Assembly: GCA_963678705.1 (NCBI GenBank)
Contig: OY783216.1
Coordinates: 8,618,001-8,682,000, forward strand
Source: Panorpa germanica
Taxonomy: Eukaryota; Arthropoda; Insecta; Mecoptera; Panorpidae
Direction of reading: 5' to 3'
Length of the DNA: 64,000 nucleotides
Shown: positions 39,716-51,894 of the stretch, in pieces
Position numbering within the stretch: the stretch's first letter is position 1
How the letters are laid out: each line of letters opens with the position of its first letter
Notes under the pieces: generated by a model
What the model was told of the DNA's origin: nothing
What the model saw: the letters and a program-made list of their open reading frames with translations, nothing else
Databases searched by the model: none
Made by a program: the position numbers and the translations under genes

Positions 39716-39758
39716 GGCTACGGCAACGGCTACAGCAACGGCTACGGTAACGACTACG
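39716..39758 (+). repeat. 12-bp minisatellite, ~3.5 units
   Basis: Units GGCTACGGCAAC, GGCTACAGCAAC, GGCTACGGTAAC, then a partial GACTACG. Because 12 is a multiple of 3, the overlapping frame reads (Ala-Thr)n. Related motifs in the opposite sense (CGTAGCGGTAACGGCAATAG) sit just upstream at 39678. Confidence 0.7.
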
Positions 39759-40584
39759 TGCGCACCACATTCAAATGGATTCCGGTATTATTTAAAGGTA
39801 ACGAAGTTTTACGACTGGGTGCAGTGTTTTGTTATTCTCGTGGATTATTCTCGTGTTGTGCTGTGATGGGAATATCTCCGTTACATTGAAGACTACATAT
39901 GAAAAATACCCGTACTGGTAGAGCTTCGATGTTTACTGTTGTATTTCTCGGTTTAAAATAAACTTAAAATAATGGTTAAGTTGTTGTATCGCTTCAGAAT
40001 GTAAAGGTAGACATTTTTACTTTTATATTCGGTCACATTTGTAAATAAAAAGGAAAATATGAACTAAACGAAACATAGCTTTTAGCGTTTGATACAGCTT
40101 TAGGATTACAGATGATGGTTAAAGAAACGACTGATTCAAAAGTGAACCTATTCTAAAACTATTTTCAATTACACTGATCTAAATATGAATTTCAAATTTG
40201 AATATACATAGTAAATAATTCCAGAATCACGCTGAACTATTTAATCAAAACCAGTGACACCACCACACATACGAGACCCATACTTTATGTGACGCTTGAT
40301 TTTGTGTGAACCAGAGACTATAAATTACATCTACTGTAAATGTAAAATTTAATACACACAACTAAACCTTAAGCTGAATTACAAACTACACACACACATA
40401 GAAACATCAGTCATCTACTAGTGTGACTTAGAACGAGCACACAAGCGCGTCTCTTTAATCAAGATATTTCAAAACATAACATTTCAAAAAGGACCATGCT
40501 GGAATTATGGACAATTGTGAATAATTACAGCATCCATTGTTTGTCTGGTAACAAATTCAGTTGAAGTATAATGTAACACATAAA

Positions 40585-40759
40585 TTATTCATGAATAGAT
40601 TTTCCATATGGTGTACAATAGTTCAATGTAGAATCTAAGCCAGGTCGGAGTTCGGGTCGGTGATCTCCAAGTCGTAGGGAATCAGCAAACTCTACGACGG
40701 AGACGGTTCCCTCACGATCCCGTTGAGTAACTCCACTAGTCATTACGCAGGGCTTCAAT
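40585..40759 (-). other. GC-rich segment open on both strands, identity unknown
   Basis: On the minus strand, after a possible acceptor (TTGTATCCAG), about 57 codons are open to a TAA and include VVEFADSLRLGDHRPELRP and N-Y-C-T-P-Y-G-K. On the plus strand the part from about 40678 is open too and runs on past the segment to about 40829. GC content near 50 percent contrasts with roughly 30 percent around it. It may be an exon or a decayed repeat; nothing decides. Confidence 0.25.
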
Positions 40760-41514
40760 CTGGATACAATGTTATAATTAACACCAAAATTAATCGCTCT
40801 TGTACTTCGGGGACTCCTCCTGACAAATAATTGAATATTCCCCTGACATCCTGTTTCAAAGGGGTGGGTTTTACTTCTTTAATTAAACTAGAATATGCAT
40901 GTAGGGGTGCATTACGTGGTTAGATGTATTAAATGTTGTCTGGAGTTAATATTTTGAAAGTACTGGGCCCATAACCTATTGATTCACAAGCAAATTTATA
41001 ATTTAGAACCAATAATCGGAAAAGAACTCGTTGATTCAGAAATATTAGAGGAGAGAGTAATTATTTTTATATTCTAGATAATTACTTACAATATATGATA
41101 ACTAGATATTACAATTTCAATATACTCGTACTTCAACAAGTCTCTCTAGTAATATTGGTAACATATGAAAACCCTGAACTGGTATCCAGACGTCTCCAAA
41201 TTGGACTTGATGAAATACAAGAATGGTACCGTCGCAAGATCCCATTACTCTTTGTAAGGCATTTATTATGTCCCTAAATCTCTTGAACTGAGAATTATTA
41301 TAAATTCAAGACAACAAAACTTCCAAATTCAACATTATATTTTTATTATTCCAAATTCATTATTCTAAATTTAAGAAAAAAGAACACAAAAGTGATTACA
41401 TACCAAAACTATATTTGTTTGATAGGAAGAAACTGATAAATACAAACTAGATCCATAAAACCGCCCAAAATACCTCCTAGCTACGCCACTGCCAGTGACA
41501 GTTAATTAATTTAC

Positions 41515-41751
41515 CTTGTTTCTAATGAGGGCTAAATAATGCTTTGTAAAATAAGAAACAAAGGGATGTTTATTCCAGTGCTTCATGTGGGACGACACAG
41601 GCGACCTGCAAACAATCCTTCCCTTACATTTCAAACAAACACGATTCATCCCTAATCTGAGGGTTAACTGGGAGGTGTAGTGGGGTATTGGTGTGGTGGA
41701 GAATGGTTCTGTGGGCCTCTCAATAGTTTGTTTAGTCAGAACGCCGCGCAC
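41515..41751 (-). CDS. Candidate zinc-finger-like coding segment
   Basis: A minus-strand frame contains NRVCLKCKGRIVCRSPVSS followed by H-M-K-H-W-N-K-H. Its C-x2-C plus H-x2-H/H-x6-H spacing suggests a BED- or C2H2-like finger. It continues to L-I-R-N-K and a donor-like GTAAATTA at 41514. It could be part of a host exon or of a hAT-type transposase, whose N-terminus often carries a BED finger; a hAT-like end (CTACGCCACTG) lies about 25 bp away, which favours the second reading. Confidence 0.3.
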
Positions 41752-41820
41752 CGTGCCGCTCTTATTTGACTATCGTATAAATCATTCATTCATTGGAACT
41801 AATCGTACATTAAACGTTTC

Positions 41821-41868
41821 TACTGTCCCACTGTCCCGCTGTCCCGCTGTCTCAGTGTCCCTGTATGT
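41821..41868 (+). repeat. 8-bp tandem repeat, CTGTCCCG type
   Basis: Four clear units (CTGTCCCA, CTGTCCCG, CTGTCCCG, CTGTCTCA) followed by degenerating ones. It also creates the Ser/Val/Pro-rich end of an overlapping frame that is not a gene. Confidence 0.65.
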
Positions 41869-43040
41869 CAATGTCAGTGTTAGCCATTAGACTAGCCTTA
41901 TGTCACAATAACTTGATTGGCGTTTTGAGTGGAATACATTAACGAATATTGTGAGGCCAATATACTAGATTGTGTTCGTACTACCCAGGTTGAACATCAG
42001 GGCTGTTAGTTATATTTAGAATAGGGGTTGCAGGGGTACTCGAAATCAATGTTACAATTCTACTATTCTTGATGTGAAGTTCGTTTTTTATAGGAGGCAT
42101 ACTAGGAAACTAGCAGACGTTCAGATGCAAAACTTTTCTGTTATAATTTTTGGAAAAATTGTAAAGAGGTGAATATAAAAGCTTCGAAAAAGAATTTCAA
42201 TTTTTGAACCTGTTACCTTTTTATTATGAGGTAGTGTAATATGTATTATATTTTGATTTTCTGTTGTTTTGGAGTAATCAATAAATGACTTCACACAAAT
42301 TTCACGGAATTTTCCTCATTGCCACGACTTGTCACACATTATGATTCCCTCACCTCTCTTATTGCATCACACATTTAAAAAAAAGAATATCTTATTTTGT
42401 TTTTTGATCTCGTTTCTTTTTTAAGTCGAATTTTAGATCAAAAGTGCGTGAATAAGCTCGTGACTTTTCTCTTCTCTTTTCTCACCCCGCCGTACTCACC
42501 ACTTTTCATATTGGGGTCCCCTACCCTGTAATATATGAGATATGGATTGCTTACATACATAATCAACAGTTCATAAAAACAATAATACATAATCATTTAA
42601 ACGACTCAACAAATTCTGACAGTATGTTAACATGCAAAACATTATTTTTTCATTTTAAAGAACGCATATTTCATAATCAAAAGTGTCAAACCTATTGCCC
42701 ATTGCCCAAGCGACTTACTCGAACCAGATGATTTCATTTCCAGCAAAATGTATTTTAGATATTTAATGAAGTATTTTTGAGTTTTATTAGATTAAGTATA
42801 GAACACAGAACGATAAATTATCCCGTGAAGTCTGAAGAGTGGGCGAGGAGGAGAAAGGGGGAGGGGGAGGGAAGGGAATAACACCGAGCGAGTGTGACAT
42901 GTCCATATGGAATTCAAAATGGGAGGGATGGTGCGATGACGATGACGTCCGTCTGTCCTTCCGTCCGTCACTTGATGTCCGTAGCACGAGACTACGAGGC
43001 TGCGAGGCTACGCCGCTACGTGGCTACACTGCTATAGACC

Positions 43041-43573
43041 GGGCGCTAGAGGTAAGTGAGTATGCAAAATGTGAGGACCGAATTTTACCAATGGATTTAA
43101 GTTAAGAGAAGGTCAAAAATTAATAATGCGGATCTTGCCGGTCAAATATTTGGTCCATTTTTTTTTACCCCACTTACCCCATTTACCCCACTTTTTTTAC
43201 CTCACTTCGATAGCAAATAAATCTTCAGGCCGTTGACAAGTACTAAGTTGAGTAAAAACATGGTCTTGTTTACTGCGGGCAGTATTTAAAATTTGTTCCG
43301 CTGCTGAATTTTCGAAACACAAATACAGCTGCTTGTCTTTGTTCCTCGTTAATTTTCTACAAATTAAGCATTTCAACGATTTATTTGCTTCTGCAGTTGA
43401 ATACCTAACACACTGAATATCTAAGCGCGCTATGCTTACATTATCTCGGAGAGGGGATGTGAAGGGAGCGGGAAGGGACCATCACAGCTGGTGGCAAGAT
43501 GTGTTTTGTTATTATTTGGAATCTCAGGTATACAGGTCCTCACATTTTGCATACTCAACTACCTATAGCGCCT
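43041..43573. mobile_element. Fold-back element: inverted arms around a ~456 bp spacer
   Basis: The left arm at 43041-43079 contains GAGTATGCAAAATGTGAGGA. The right arm at 43536-43573 is its reverse complement, containing TCCTCACATTTTGCATACTC, and both arms continue outward into a GCGCTA block. Outside each arm lies a GC-rich run of GCTACG/CTACGAG motifs (to about 42985 and 43610), so the unit may be larger. The spacer has no convincing gene. Confidence 0.55.
43145..43205 (+). repeat. TTACCCCA-type tandem repeat
   Basis: TTACCCCACTTACCCCATTT followed by ACCCCAC and ACCTCAC: an irregular 8-10 bp repeat inside the fold-back spacer. Confidence 0.45.
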
Positions 43574-44041
43574 GCACTACTACGAGTTATAAGCTACGCG
43601 CTACGAGACAGGATAGGTAATTTATTTATATGCGGATGACTGTAGTCCGGTGTTGGCATCTACCCAAACCCAAAAGTCATAGCTCTGTATGTGTATGTGT
43701 GGGAGTGTGTGTGTCATTATCGCTACGTTGTGTGAACTTTGAAGTTTTCTATTGGGTAAAATCGGAGGGTAATAATTATTTATTATATAAATGTTTTAAG
43801 AATTCGTTGACGCGGATAAGCTACATTTGCAAGGATCACAAGGATAAATAAATGGTGAAAATAGGCTTTATGTATAACGGATTTATAACGGTGTCATGAA
43901 CTAGTATATTTAGTTAATGGTTGCTTAAGGAATATGAAAAGCTTAATATGAACTATGTGAATAATGCAATAGACTTCTATGTTCAAGTTTTGATGAATTT
44001 ATAATGTTTAGAAATCAGTTATTACATAAAATTCTTTTGCT

Positions 44042-44145
44042 GACACAGTGGGCAGTGAGTGCTTGATGCTAGACTCTTGTGCCTTCGGGTTCGATCCTCC
44101 GAACTAGCGTTATATTTTCTGGGTTTAGTTGTTAGCAAATTCAAT
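44042..44145 (+). mobile_element. tRNA-derived SINE copy
   Basis: GGGTTCGATCCTCCGA at about 44088-44103 is a good Pol III box B. The upstream part has the CAGTGGGCAGTGAGTGCTTG head, and the tail reads GTTATATTTTCTGGGTTTAG. Head and tail recur at 8.6 and 39.35 kb, and the tail alone at 56.67 kb, so this is an interspersed family rather than a tRNA gene. Confidence 0.5.
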
Positions 44146-44199
44146 AGATCATGTATATACATAAACGTAAACTTAATAGGCAGTGATGTGTAACACATA

Positions 44200-44620
44200 T
44201 ATAATGAAGGATCAAGAGGATTTGGGAAAGAGAGTTTTCAGAATATTTACGAGAAAAAGAGAAAAAGAAGTTGGGAAACGAAGAGAATGGCAGCAGATAC
44301 TGGGAAATTAAAGAGGAAAAAATGTAATGTGCAAGGTGTGCTGGAGTATTCATGTGAGAAAAGAGTAAAAAGTGAAAAGAAGGATTGTGCAGTTAGTAAA
44401 AGGAGGCAGTGATGGAGCTAGGAAAGAGAAGTAAGAGAAGAGTAGAAACAGGATGGGAGAGTAGCAGGAATAGAGAAGCAGTAGGGGTTTAAATTTATCT
44501 GTTTTATTTGTATTTTTATGTTTTCTTTTGAAAGAAGTGAGAATGGGCAGGTGAATAAGGAGCAGAAAATGTAATTAAGCACAATGAATAGGACATAGCA
44601 TAGGATATAAAGAGACATTA
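44200..44620 (+). mobile_element. LINE 3' end, purine-rich family
   Basis: Shares GGGAAACGAAGAGAATGGCA, TATTCATGTGAGAAAAGAGT and AAAGGAGGCAGTGATGGAGC with the 52.4 kb copy, in the same order and orientation. The long Phe/Ser/Leu-rich frames on the opposite strand (44141-44353, 44418-44618) are mirror artefacts of this purine-rich DNA. Confidence 0.5.
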
Positions 44621-45321
44621 AATAAAAAAAGTAAAATCCTATTATATTATTCTATTTTATCTAATCTTTAAATTATTAAGAGCACTGTTGATTTTCAATA
44701 ACGTACTTATGTTTTCAGTTAAAATTTCTTGCTTGTCATGATGATATTTAATTCCAGGTTAATTCAATTCTTTCAATGCACAATTATCGAACGTATCGTA
44801 ACATTTGAATTAGCTTGTAGTAAACTAGCAAATGTGAGACAATTTTATACATGACAAATTACAAATAAACCTTGGAGTTAGCGTTGCAAAAACCTTGAGA
44901 AGTATGAACCTTACTTGCAAGACAATTTTCGCCGCATGCAATCTAAAATATTGAAGCAGGGCTGCTCCCTGAAAAATGGTGTAGTAAGTTTCTAAAAATG
45001 AAGGCGCAAAATGTGACAAACATATTCTGATGAAGGAACAATATTTCCATGGCTAGGCACAAAACATTGACTATTTAACTTTCGTAGTCATGTCCCTTGA
45101 ATACTGAATCCTTGCAAAGGATATCATTATTGCTATAACACATCTGCTTTACGCATTCACGTATCCTTCGAATTTATCTCAATATAAAACATAAAATACA
45201 CATTCATTCACGTACAAAGCGTGCAACTAAACATGAATGCTCCCCGTTCGCGTGGAGTGGCAGCTCATTAGAACGACATGTTAGTTGAATCCGCAGGTCT
45301 CCCTGCATACACTGTGCTTAC

Positions 45322-45381
45322 CTGCCTCTATAGGCATCTAGACCTGGCGGTTGTGGTTGCTGCTGATGACGATAACGGTGC
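45322..45381 (-). CDS. Candidate 60-nt internal exon (Gln/Pro-rich)
   Basis: Flanked on the minus strand by an AG acceptor (CACATAAATGTAG) and a good donor (GGCAG/GTAAGCAC). One frame is open: HRYRHQQQPQPPGLDAYRG. Its length is a multiple of three with entry needing one base, so inclusion or skipping would keep frame. It is markedly GC-richer than its neighbours. No partner exons are known. Confidence 0.25.
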
Positions 45382-46372
45382 CTACATTTATGTGGCTCCA
45401 GATAGTCCAGGGAAATTAGAGAACGATTAAATGTGTCAATTGAAAATTAAGAGCTTATCGCATCCCCGACAGAGAGAGAGAGAGCTAAAATATAAGTACC
45501 CGCTAAATAGTGTCACCTTACACTTATGTAATTTGTTATTTGAGCAAACACTAGTGATATTTAATATAAACGGATCGTATATTATTGCTTTTTAGATACT
45601 TAATTTAGACATTTAATCCCTAAAATGAACTTTTTAATATTTTTAATTCTTATACAGGTGTTCTAAAGTAATTTTATAAGTATGCTAATGCGTCTCAGTA
45701 ACAAACAACTTTTAAAATGTTAGATAAATTAGATGTTAGATAGTTTTAACAACTAGAACCGCACTTGAAAGGTCCTATTGCGTCTTGTGCTTTTCTTATT
45801 AAAGCAACATAGAGTTTAATATAATTTTCACTAACTATTTTATTATTATTTTTAATTTTTAGTTGTAAGAATAGTATAACAACAATAATATGGCAATAAG
45901 CGTAAGCATTTTCTGCATATGTTTTAATTTTCATTAGAGTTTTATGCTTTAGTTTTAGATGCATGCACTCTAAACTTTCTAGAAACTAAAACAAAATATA
46001 ACATTTGATAATACAGTAGTCTGTCTTATTGGCCGTAATTGTAACCGTCATTATTTCACCCCTGCACTACCTTTCCTAAAAATTTCCTAAAGGAAGAAGA
46101 AGGGATGCAAAGACAGGAATAGGAAGTGGAGGAGAAGAATTGGGATAATTTCACGGTTGAAGAGATTGAAAAGGAAATTTGGTATAATGAGTTATAATAC
46201 GGCCTTTTTGTATTACTTTAATTTTTACTTTCTTATATAGATTTATATATGAATGTAATTGAAATGTAAAAAGTAAAGGGAGATGGAATAAGTGGACAAA
46301 GCAGCACATATGGGCGGAAGCCTGGGAGGTGGTATTAAATTAAATGAATAAAAGAAAATAATGTCCCCACCA

Positions 46373-46618
46373 TTAGTGTCTATTTCTTTTAATTTCCGTC
46401 ATTGTGCCAATTCCTCGATAAGTTTCATCAATTTTCATATTTGTTTTAATGCTCCACTGTTCTATCTCACAAATTGTGACATACATTTTTCGCAAAATAT
46501 TTCCGACTTTTATTTCAAGTTTCACTTTATCAGAATATAATAAATGTGCTCCCAGATATCTAAACTCACTTATCGTATCAAACAGTTCTTCCATGCCCAA
46601 GCACAAGACACCTGACAT
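46373..46618 (-). mobile_element. LINE reverse-transcriptase C-terminal fragment
   Basis: An 81-codon frame contains EFRYLGAHLLYSDKVKLEI and then a helical stretch ending K-T-N-M-K. This is the 'F-x-Y-L-G ... E-I-x-x-R/K-I' segment that follows the polymerase domain in many non-LTR elements. Remaining parts of the element are absent. Confidence 0.5.
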
Positions 46619-47154
46619 AAGATAATTTAAAATAGAAATGAATTTGATTCGTTAGTTTTAGTCCGTAAACTGACTGAACTACATCTTCCTCTGTTTCTGC
46701 GTCCTGTTCCTATAGTCTGGTGGTTACTGGTTTCTGGTTACTGGTTAGTCGTTGGCAAGCAGACACTTCGCGTACATCGACGCAGTACATTTTTATTCAT
46801 TGTACTTGAGGAGCTTTTCATTTTGAAATATGTTCTCTGTAATGCCTGCTCCATTATACGTAAAACCTACTACCATATATGCCTATGCCTACGTTATTTA
46901 TATTCATTTCAATTGTTTATTTGAACGTGTACTAATATGTTCTCATACGTGCTCAACATTAAGTGCCTACGTAATATACATACTGCTTCCCTGTCCCACT
47001 AATGTATATCTCTCTCTTTCTCTATATCATGATCACCATCATACAAGTATTTGATATGACATTGTTCGTTTTATTCAGATTTTAAAAGTTCACTACAGTC
47101 ACTCTGTGTGTCTGCTTTTTTGTTGTAGATTACCCACCAATCATATAGCGCCTT

Positions 47155-47185
47155 CTTTCTCTCTCTATCTCTCTCTCTTTCTCAC
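47155..47185 (+). repeat. (CT)n microsatellite
   Basis: TTCTCTCTCTATCTCTCTCT, about 30 bp, with one interruption. Confidence 0.75.
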
Positions 47186-48523
47186 CATCTGTATAATATT
47201 TATTGCATCCTACTTGGGGACTGTTAAAACACTTGCTTTTTATAAAAGCATATGAATTAAACTTCATGTATGAGTGGTTGTCATTTTTATTGAAATACCG
47301 GAAACGGCGTAACGCAGCGCTGTGAAATTTAAATGTTTTGTGGCCGTTAGAGGTAAAGGTAACTTGGATTGGTAACTCTAAAGCTATCCTTAAATTATTT
47401 CAGTACCTTTGTATTGTTTTTAACGAGATATTGGTAGTTAAAGTTCATTTAACCAGTATTTATTACGACACTGATATTTTCAAAGGAAAAACAATATTCC
47501 CGCTAAAACAAAATACAAAAATTACCAGTATGGTACACATACGTGCGACTTAAACATGCGACATTCAACATGTGTTGCAAGAAGTTGTTCAACACGTCCA
47601 TACTAGTGCGTCATGTAACTTAATACGTCTGAAACTTTTATATTTCAAACGAATCCTTCAATCTGCGTTAGAAAATTAGGGTCTATTGTTCAGGTCTATT
47701 TCATTTGTCCATTTAAACACCATTTTCAATTATTATTATTTATTTACTCAACACAACTTAAAAAAAACTTCAACGTGCATTGAGATTATATTGAAGACTG
47801 AGTAGGTACTCGCATCTTTTGTTCCAGATCACATTCAAAACCGTAATTTATTTATATGTTTCGACTTAAGATTGAAACTTGCATAAATAACTGTTTTATT
47901 AGTGTCGCATATTTATGTCGCACTAGTCTGTATGTTAAAAGTACAACACATTTAGTAAACTCTAAGTAAAAATTATGTATACATAATGTCAACTTATGAA
48001 TGTAACAAATATATAAATGTTGGATCTTCTAAAAATCTTTATAATATAATTTCGTTGTAGCACATATTCGAGACATGCCTAACACGCATTAATTATAATT
48101 AATAATTGTGTTTATTTTGTAAATTTGTTTGTGGGTTTCTTTTTTTAATTTAATTTATTTAACGTCGACCTATTTCCAACAATTAAAAACCTCTTGTTTA
48201 ATTCACATCACACGTATATTTTTATTTATAGTGCTATTTACTGAGCTACGAATATCTAAACATTTACTGAAATATCCAATTTCATTAGTCACACATAGTT
48301 CACAATATGACTGATGACTGAAACTGCGCTGAGTCTTCAATTGTTGTAGAACGTCGAGCAAAATATTTATCTGTTGTTGGGTTTTGTTATTTTTCACTTG
48401 TAAATTGCTGCTAATATAAGTTACTTTTGCATTTTGAACACATTTGTCTTTGTATATTTATACATGGTTTTTGTTTTTTCATGTCACTGATGTAAATGAG
48501 GATAGCAAACGGTAGTACATCAA

Positions 48524-48525
<2 letters not shown>

Positions 48526-48590
<65 letters not shown>
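48526..48590. repeat. (AT)n microsatellite, ~65 bp
   Basis: An uninterrupted TA dinucleotide run ending in TATAAGCC. Confidence 0.97.
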
Positions 48591-48591
<1 letters not shown>

Positions 48592-49029
48592 CCAAAGTTT
48601 GTGAAATGTTAGTTGTTTTCCGACACAGTTAAAATAAGATATAAAATAATTTCATTAGACATATGAGCATGGTAAATGTTATCACGGCGTCGTTATAATA
48701 GCGACGGTTGATGCTTAATCAACGTCTATGGTGATGGTAAATTTGGGTTGTCAAATCAAGCAATGATTTAAATTCCACAAATTTTAAAAACTTTTTAGCT
48801 AATTAATACGACGTATTTGTGCTATTCTAATGTAAGTACAATAGATTAGCTTTATTAAGTTGGAAACGCTTTTTAAACAGACTAAATACGCTTTTAATTG
48901 CCGTTGCTTTCAGTTCATAAGTGGCAATTAGGTAACACCTTGCAGCTTCCCCCAGACGCTGACATTTTTTGGCATGTTTCTTTAACAGCACAACACTATG
49001 TATTACTTCTATCCTTGCAGTCTACTTAC

Positions 49030-49084
49030 AAAACTTTCCAGACGAGTTGGTTTCTTCGCCGTTGTTCACACCCACCAACGCCAT
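49030..49084 (-). CDS. Candidate first coding exon, unknown protein
   Basis: On the minus strand ATGGCG, with A at -3, opens 18 codons beginning MALVGVNNGEE and ending S-S-G-K-F plus one base. A strong donor (TTTT/GTAAGTAG) follows directly. Codon use looks normal. A plus-strand frame of 76 codons overlaps it and may be the chance partner, or the reverse may be true. No next exon could be proved; phase and context would allow the 33-nt segment at 32.8 kb. Confidence 0.28.
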
Positions 49085-50814
49085 TCTGCAAGCGCAGATT
49101 TACTGTTTCCATCATTAATCCTATTTGAATGAGATTTTCTTTTTATAAACATAACTTTTTTATAATAACATCTACATTTTTAAAAGTCTTATCTCAAAAT
49201 ATAAAATGTACAATACTAGGAACTGCTCTATGGTACTTCTTAAAGCGTATATATATTTTCTTCCTATATCTTTTACCATACTTTGTTGTTCTCCCGTCAA
49301 AGACATTTCCCAAAGAATAGCTCGGATTTCGTGTGTTACTAAATGAGTTTTCCTTTGATTTACAATATTTCCCTGAGGCGACAGATTCTATGTTCTATTC
49401 TACTTGAATAAGATGTCAATTTGCACTGAGACTGAACCATCTCCATGACTTTGCACTCTCTGGTTATATTTGTACGTAGTTGTACATATTAGAGACAGCA
49501 GCGATAGTGCCACACTTCAAAATAAATGGGAATAATAAACATGGATTACAGAATGGGAAACAACACCTAGCGCTGTACGGCTTGGCAATGGATTACATCA
49601 AAATGGGACAAGGAAACAAAACAGAACACATATCTGCGTAACTCAAAATGTTTACATATTTGTTTTGTTCAATAAACTTTGAATATCAATATTTCTATTA
49701 GAACAAGGACAGATCTAGAATGGAAATAGGTTATGAAAAGATAAAGGTGTGCCCACAGGCCGCTAGATGGTGTTGGCGGTAAGGATTTGTAAGGAAAGAC
49801 ACAGAAACTTCCTTGGGGGATTTTCTTGGACAACATAGAATGTAAGATAACTCCTTTTCTTCACGTGGTGCAAGTTATATCATGTTTATATCCAGATGTA
49901 TGGATTTACGTCTCATTCCTTGGGGATACATAAGTTATGTTTTTGTATAATATGTTTTATTATTTTTTTATTTATTATATTAATTGTGTACTTTTCGGCT
50001 TTACAATCTACAGTGTTGTGCAAATATAAATTTTTATGATTTTATTGTATTCTCATATTTTAAAAAATAAAAACATAATTATATAATTGTATCTGCGGTA
50101 AAGTACTCTTGAAAGGTTAATTGAGGAAGAGAGAGGGGTGGGAGATGCGGGTAAGGGCAAGTATAAGCTAATAGAAGAAGGATCCTAAAGACAGCATTTA
50201 ATATCATACTTTATAAAGATAATAAAAACCTTTAAAATATAAATAAATAAAGCGTTTGTTTTTTGTAGGATGTCTGCTGGGAGAGTGGAGGGTGAAGCTG
50301 AATAAAGAGAGTGAGGGGTTTCCAGATGTCTTTTCTAAGTAAAATAAGAATTACAAAAAGCAGAGTTGAGGGAAATACAGAAATGAAATAAATAACATTT
50401 AATTGTTGTCATATTGAATTAACCTCAATTAATTAAACTGATAGAAATTTATTATAATTAATATTTAAAGACAAAAAAGCCTAGAGACTGTAGTTAAAAA
50501 TATTGAAATAATTAGTTAAGTTTGTGGGTTTCAGGTCCATCATTTTCTCTCCATATATATATGCTCTAAGGTTAATACCTGTTAAATAAACTAGCCGGCT
50601 ACCTATTTTAAAAGTTAAAACAAGTGACAGTACTCATTGTCCCCTAATATCGTATTAAAGCGACAATAAGCATACTAACAATTGGCTATACAAACATATA
50701 CCATAGCTATTAGAGTAATTTCAAAATTCTGCATTCATTGTGTCTCAGTAATTGAATGTTTACTATTTGTACTACAACCACGCAAGTCGGCCATGTGAAC
50801 GACAGCAGCTGTTG

Positions 50815-50834
50815 CCCTAACCCCTAACCCCTAA
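50815..50834 (+). repeat. Telomere-like CCCTAAC tract
   Basis: CCTAACCCCTAACCCCTAAC: three units of a 7-bp repeat resembling, but not equal to, the insect telomere unit CCTAA. Too short to be a functional telomere. Confidence 0.5.
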
Positions 50835-51863
50835 CACCACCCACATACCCCTTATCCCACCGTTGTCACCAATTCAGATTATTATCACACACTTCAGTAC
50901 ATCACGTACATGATACAAATGACGTCACCGATTGTGTGGAGGCTAATGATTCTTAGGTTGATTTATGTGCTGAGTACAGGGTGTTGAACATATCGGTGTC
51001 ACTTTTGAGAGGGATGATACAATTTTTAACAGAGTAGCGAGTAACGTTGTCGGAGCTCTATTCAATTCTAAATATTCAAAGTATAAATATACGTAAAGTA
51101 TAAGTATATTCAAAGTTAACTTACAATAAAGAAACGCTCTCTTTTGCCTTTTGTCCCACATGCTCAGAAATAAAAATATAATCCAGGTGCATTGTTTTTT
51201 AGATTTGGCAACGTTGCATTCTGACACTGACCAAATCACGACTTGCTAACGTTGAGTTTAAGTGATTGAGTGAAGAGTTTTAAAGTTCCTGCGTAGTGCG
51301 ACGTTGCCAAGTCTAGACCTTCTAATTTAAAACGCTCTAACGTAGCTCACTTTTAACATATTTTATAAAGAAACGAATACTGCTAGTTGTCATTTTCTTT
51401 AAAGGACAATATTCGTCATAACCTCAATTAACGTTTCGACATAGTAGTAGGTTCGTATGTTAAAATTCAATACCGCAAAAAGTATTGAAACTTTTCTACG
51501 TATAAAGCACAATAATAAATAAATATATTTAAATTTTCGAGATGCGATTTTCTTGGCAAGTTCTTTAATATATATTTCTCCATATATATAAATGATATCA
51601 TAATAAATAAAATATATATCATAATAAATATCCTAACATTAAAAACAATCTGTCTTAGGGACCTGAAACTAATGTGCGTTTTATTTCTTTCTATAGAATT
51701 CCAGTATCAAAACATCTTCTTCTCCTTTTTAATATTGTCCCCATCGATATAATAAATGTTTTCTTCTTCTTTTCTTTATTTTACTCTTTTTCAGACATAT
51801 AATTGTTGAAGTAACAAAAACTTCATGAGAACTGTCTCCAGACTACTCATCATACCGTTCTAT

Positions 51864-51894
51864 AACAGGAATAGGGATAGGGATAGGGATAGGG
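51864..51894 (+). repeat. GGGATA 6-bp tandem repeat
   Basis: AGGAATAGGGATAGGGATAG and onward, about four perfect 6-bp units after one variant. Confidence 0.75.

Noticed and set aside
42787-43105. Overlapping frames on both strands, one with a Pro-rich run and AATAAA after the stop
   Set aside because: The composition reflects a GGGAGGGGGAGG-type tract and the fold-back arm; no family features on either strand.
44088-44103. Possible tRNA gene from a box B match
   Set aside because: No cloverleaf could be drawn, and the same head and tail recur at 8.6 and 39.35 kb, so it is a SINE.
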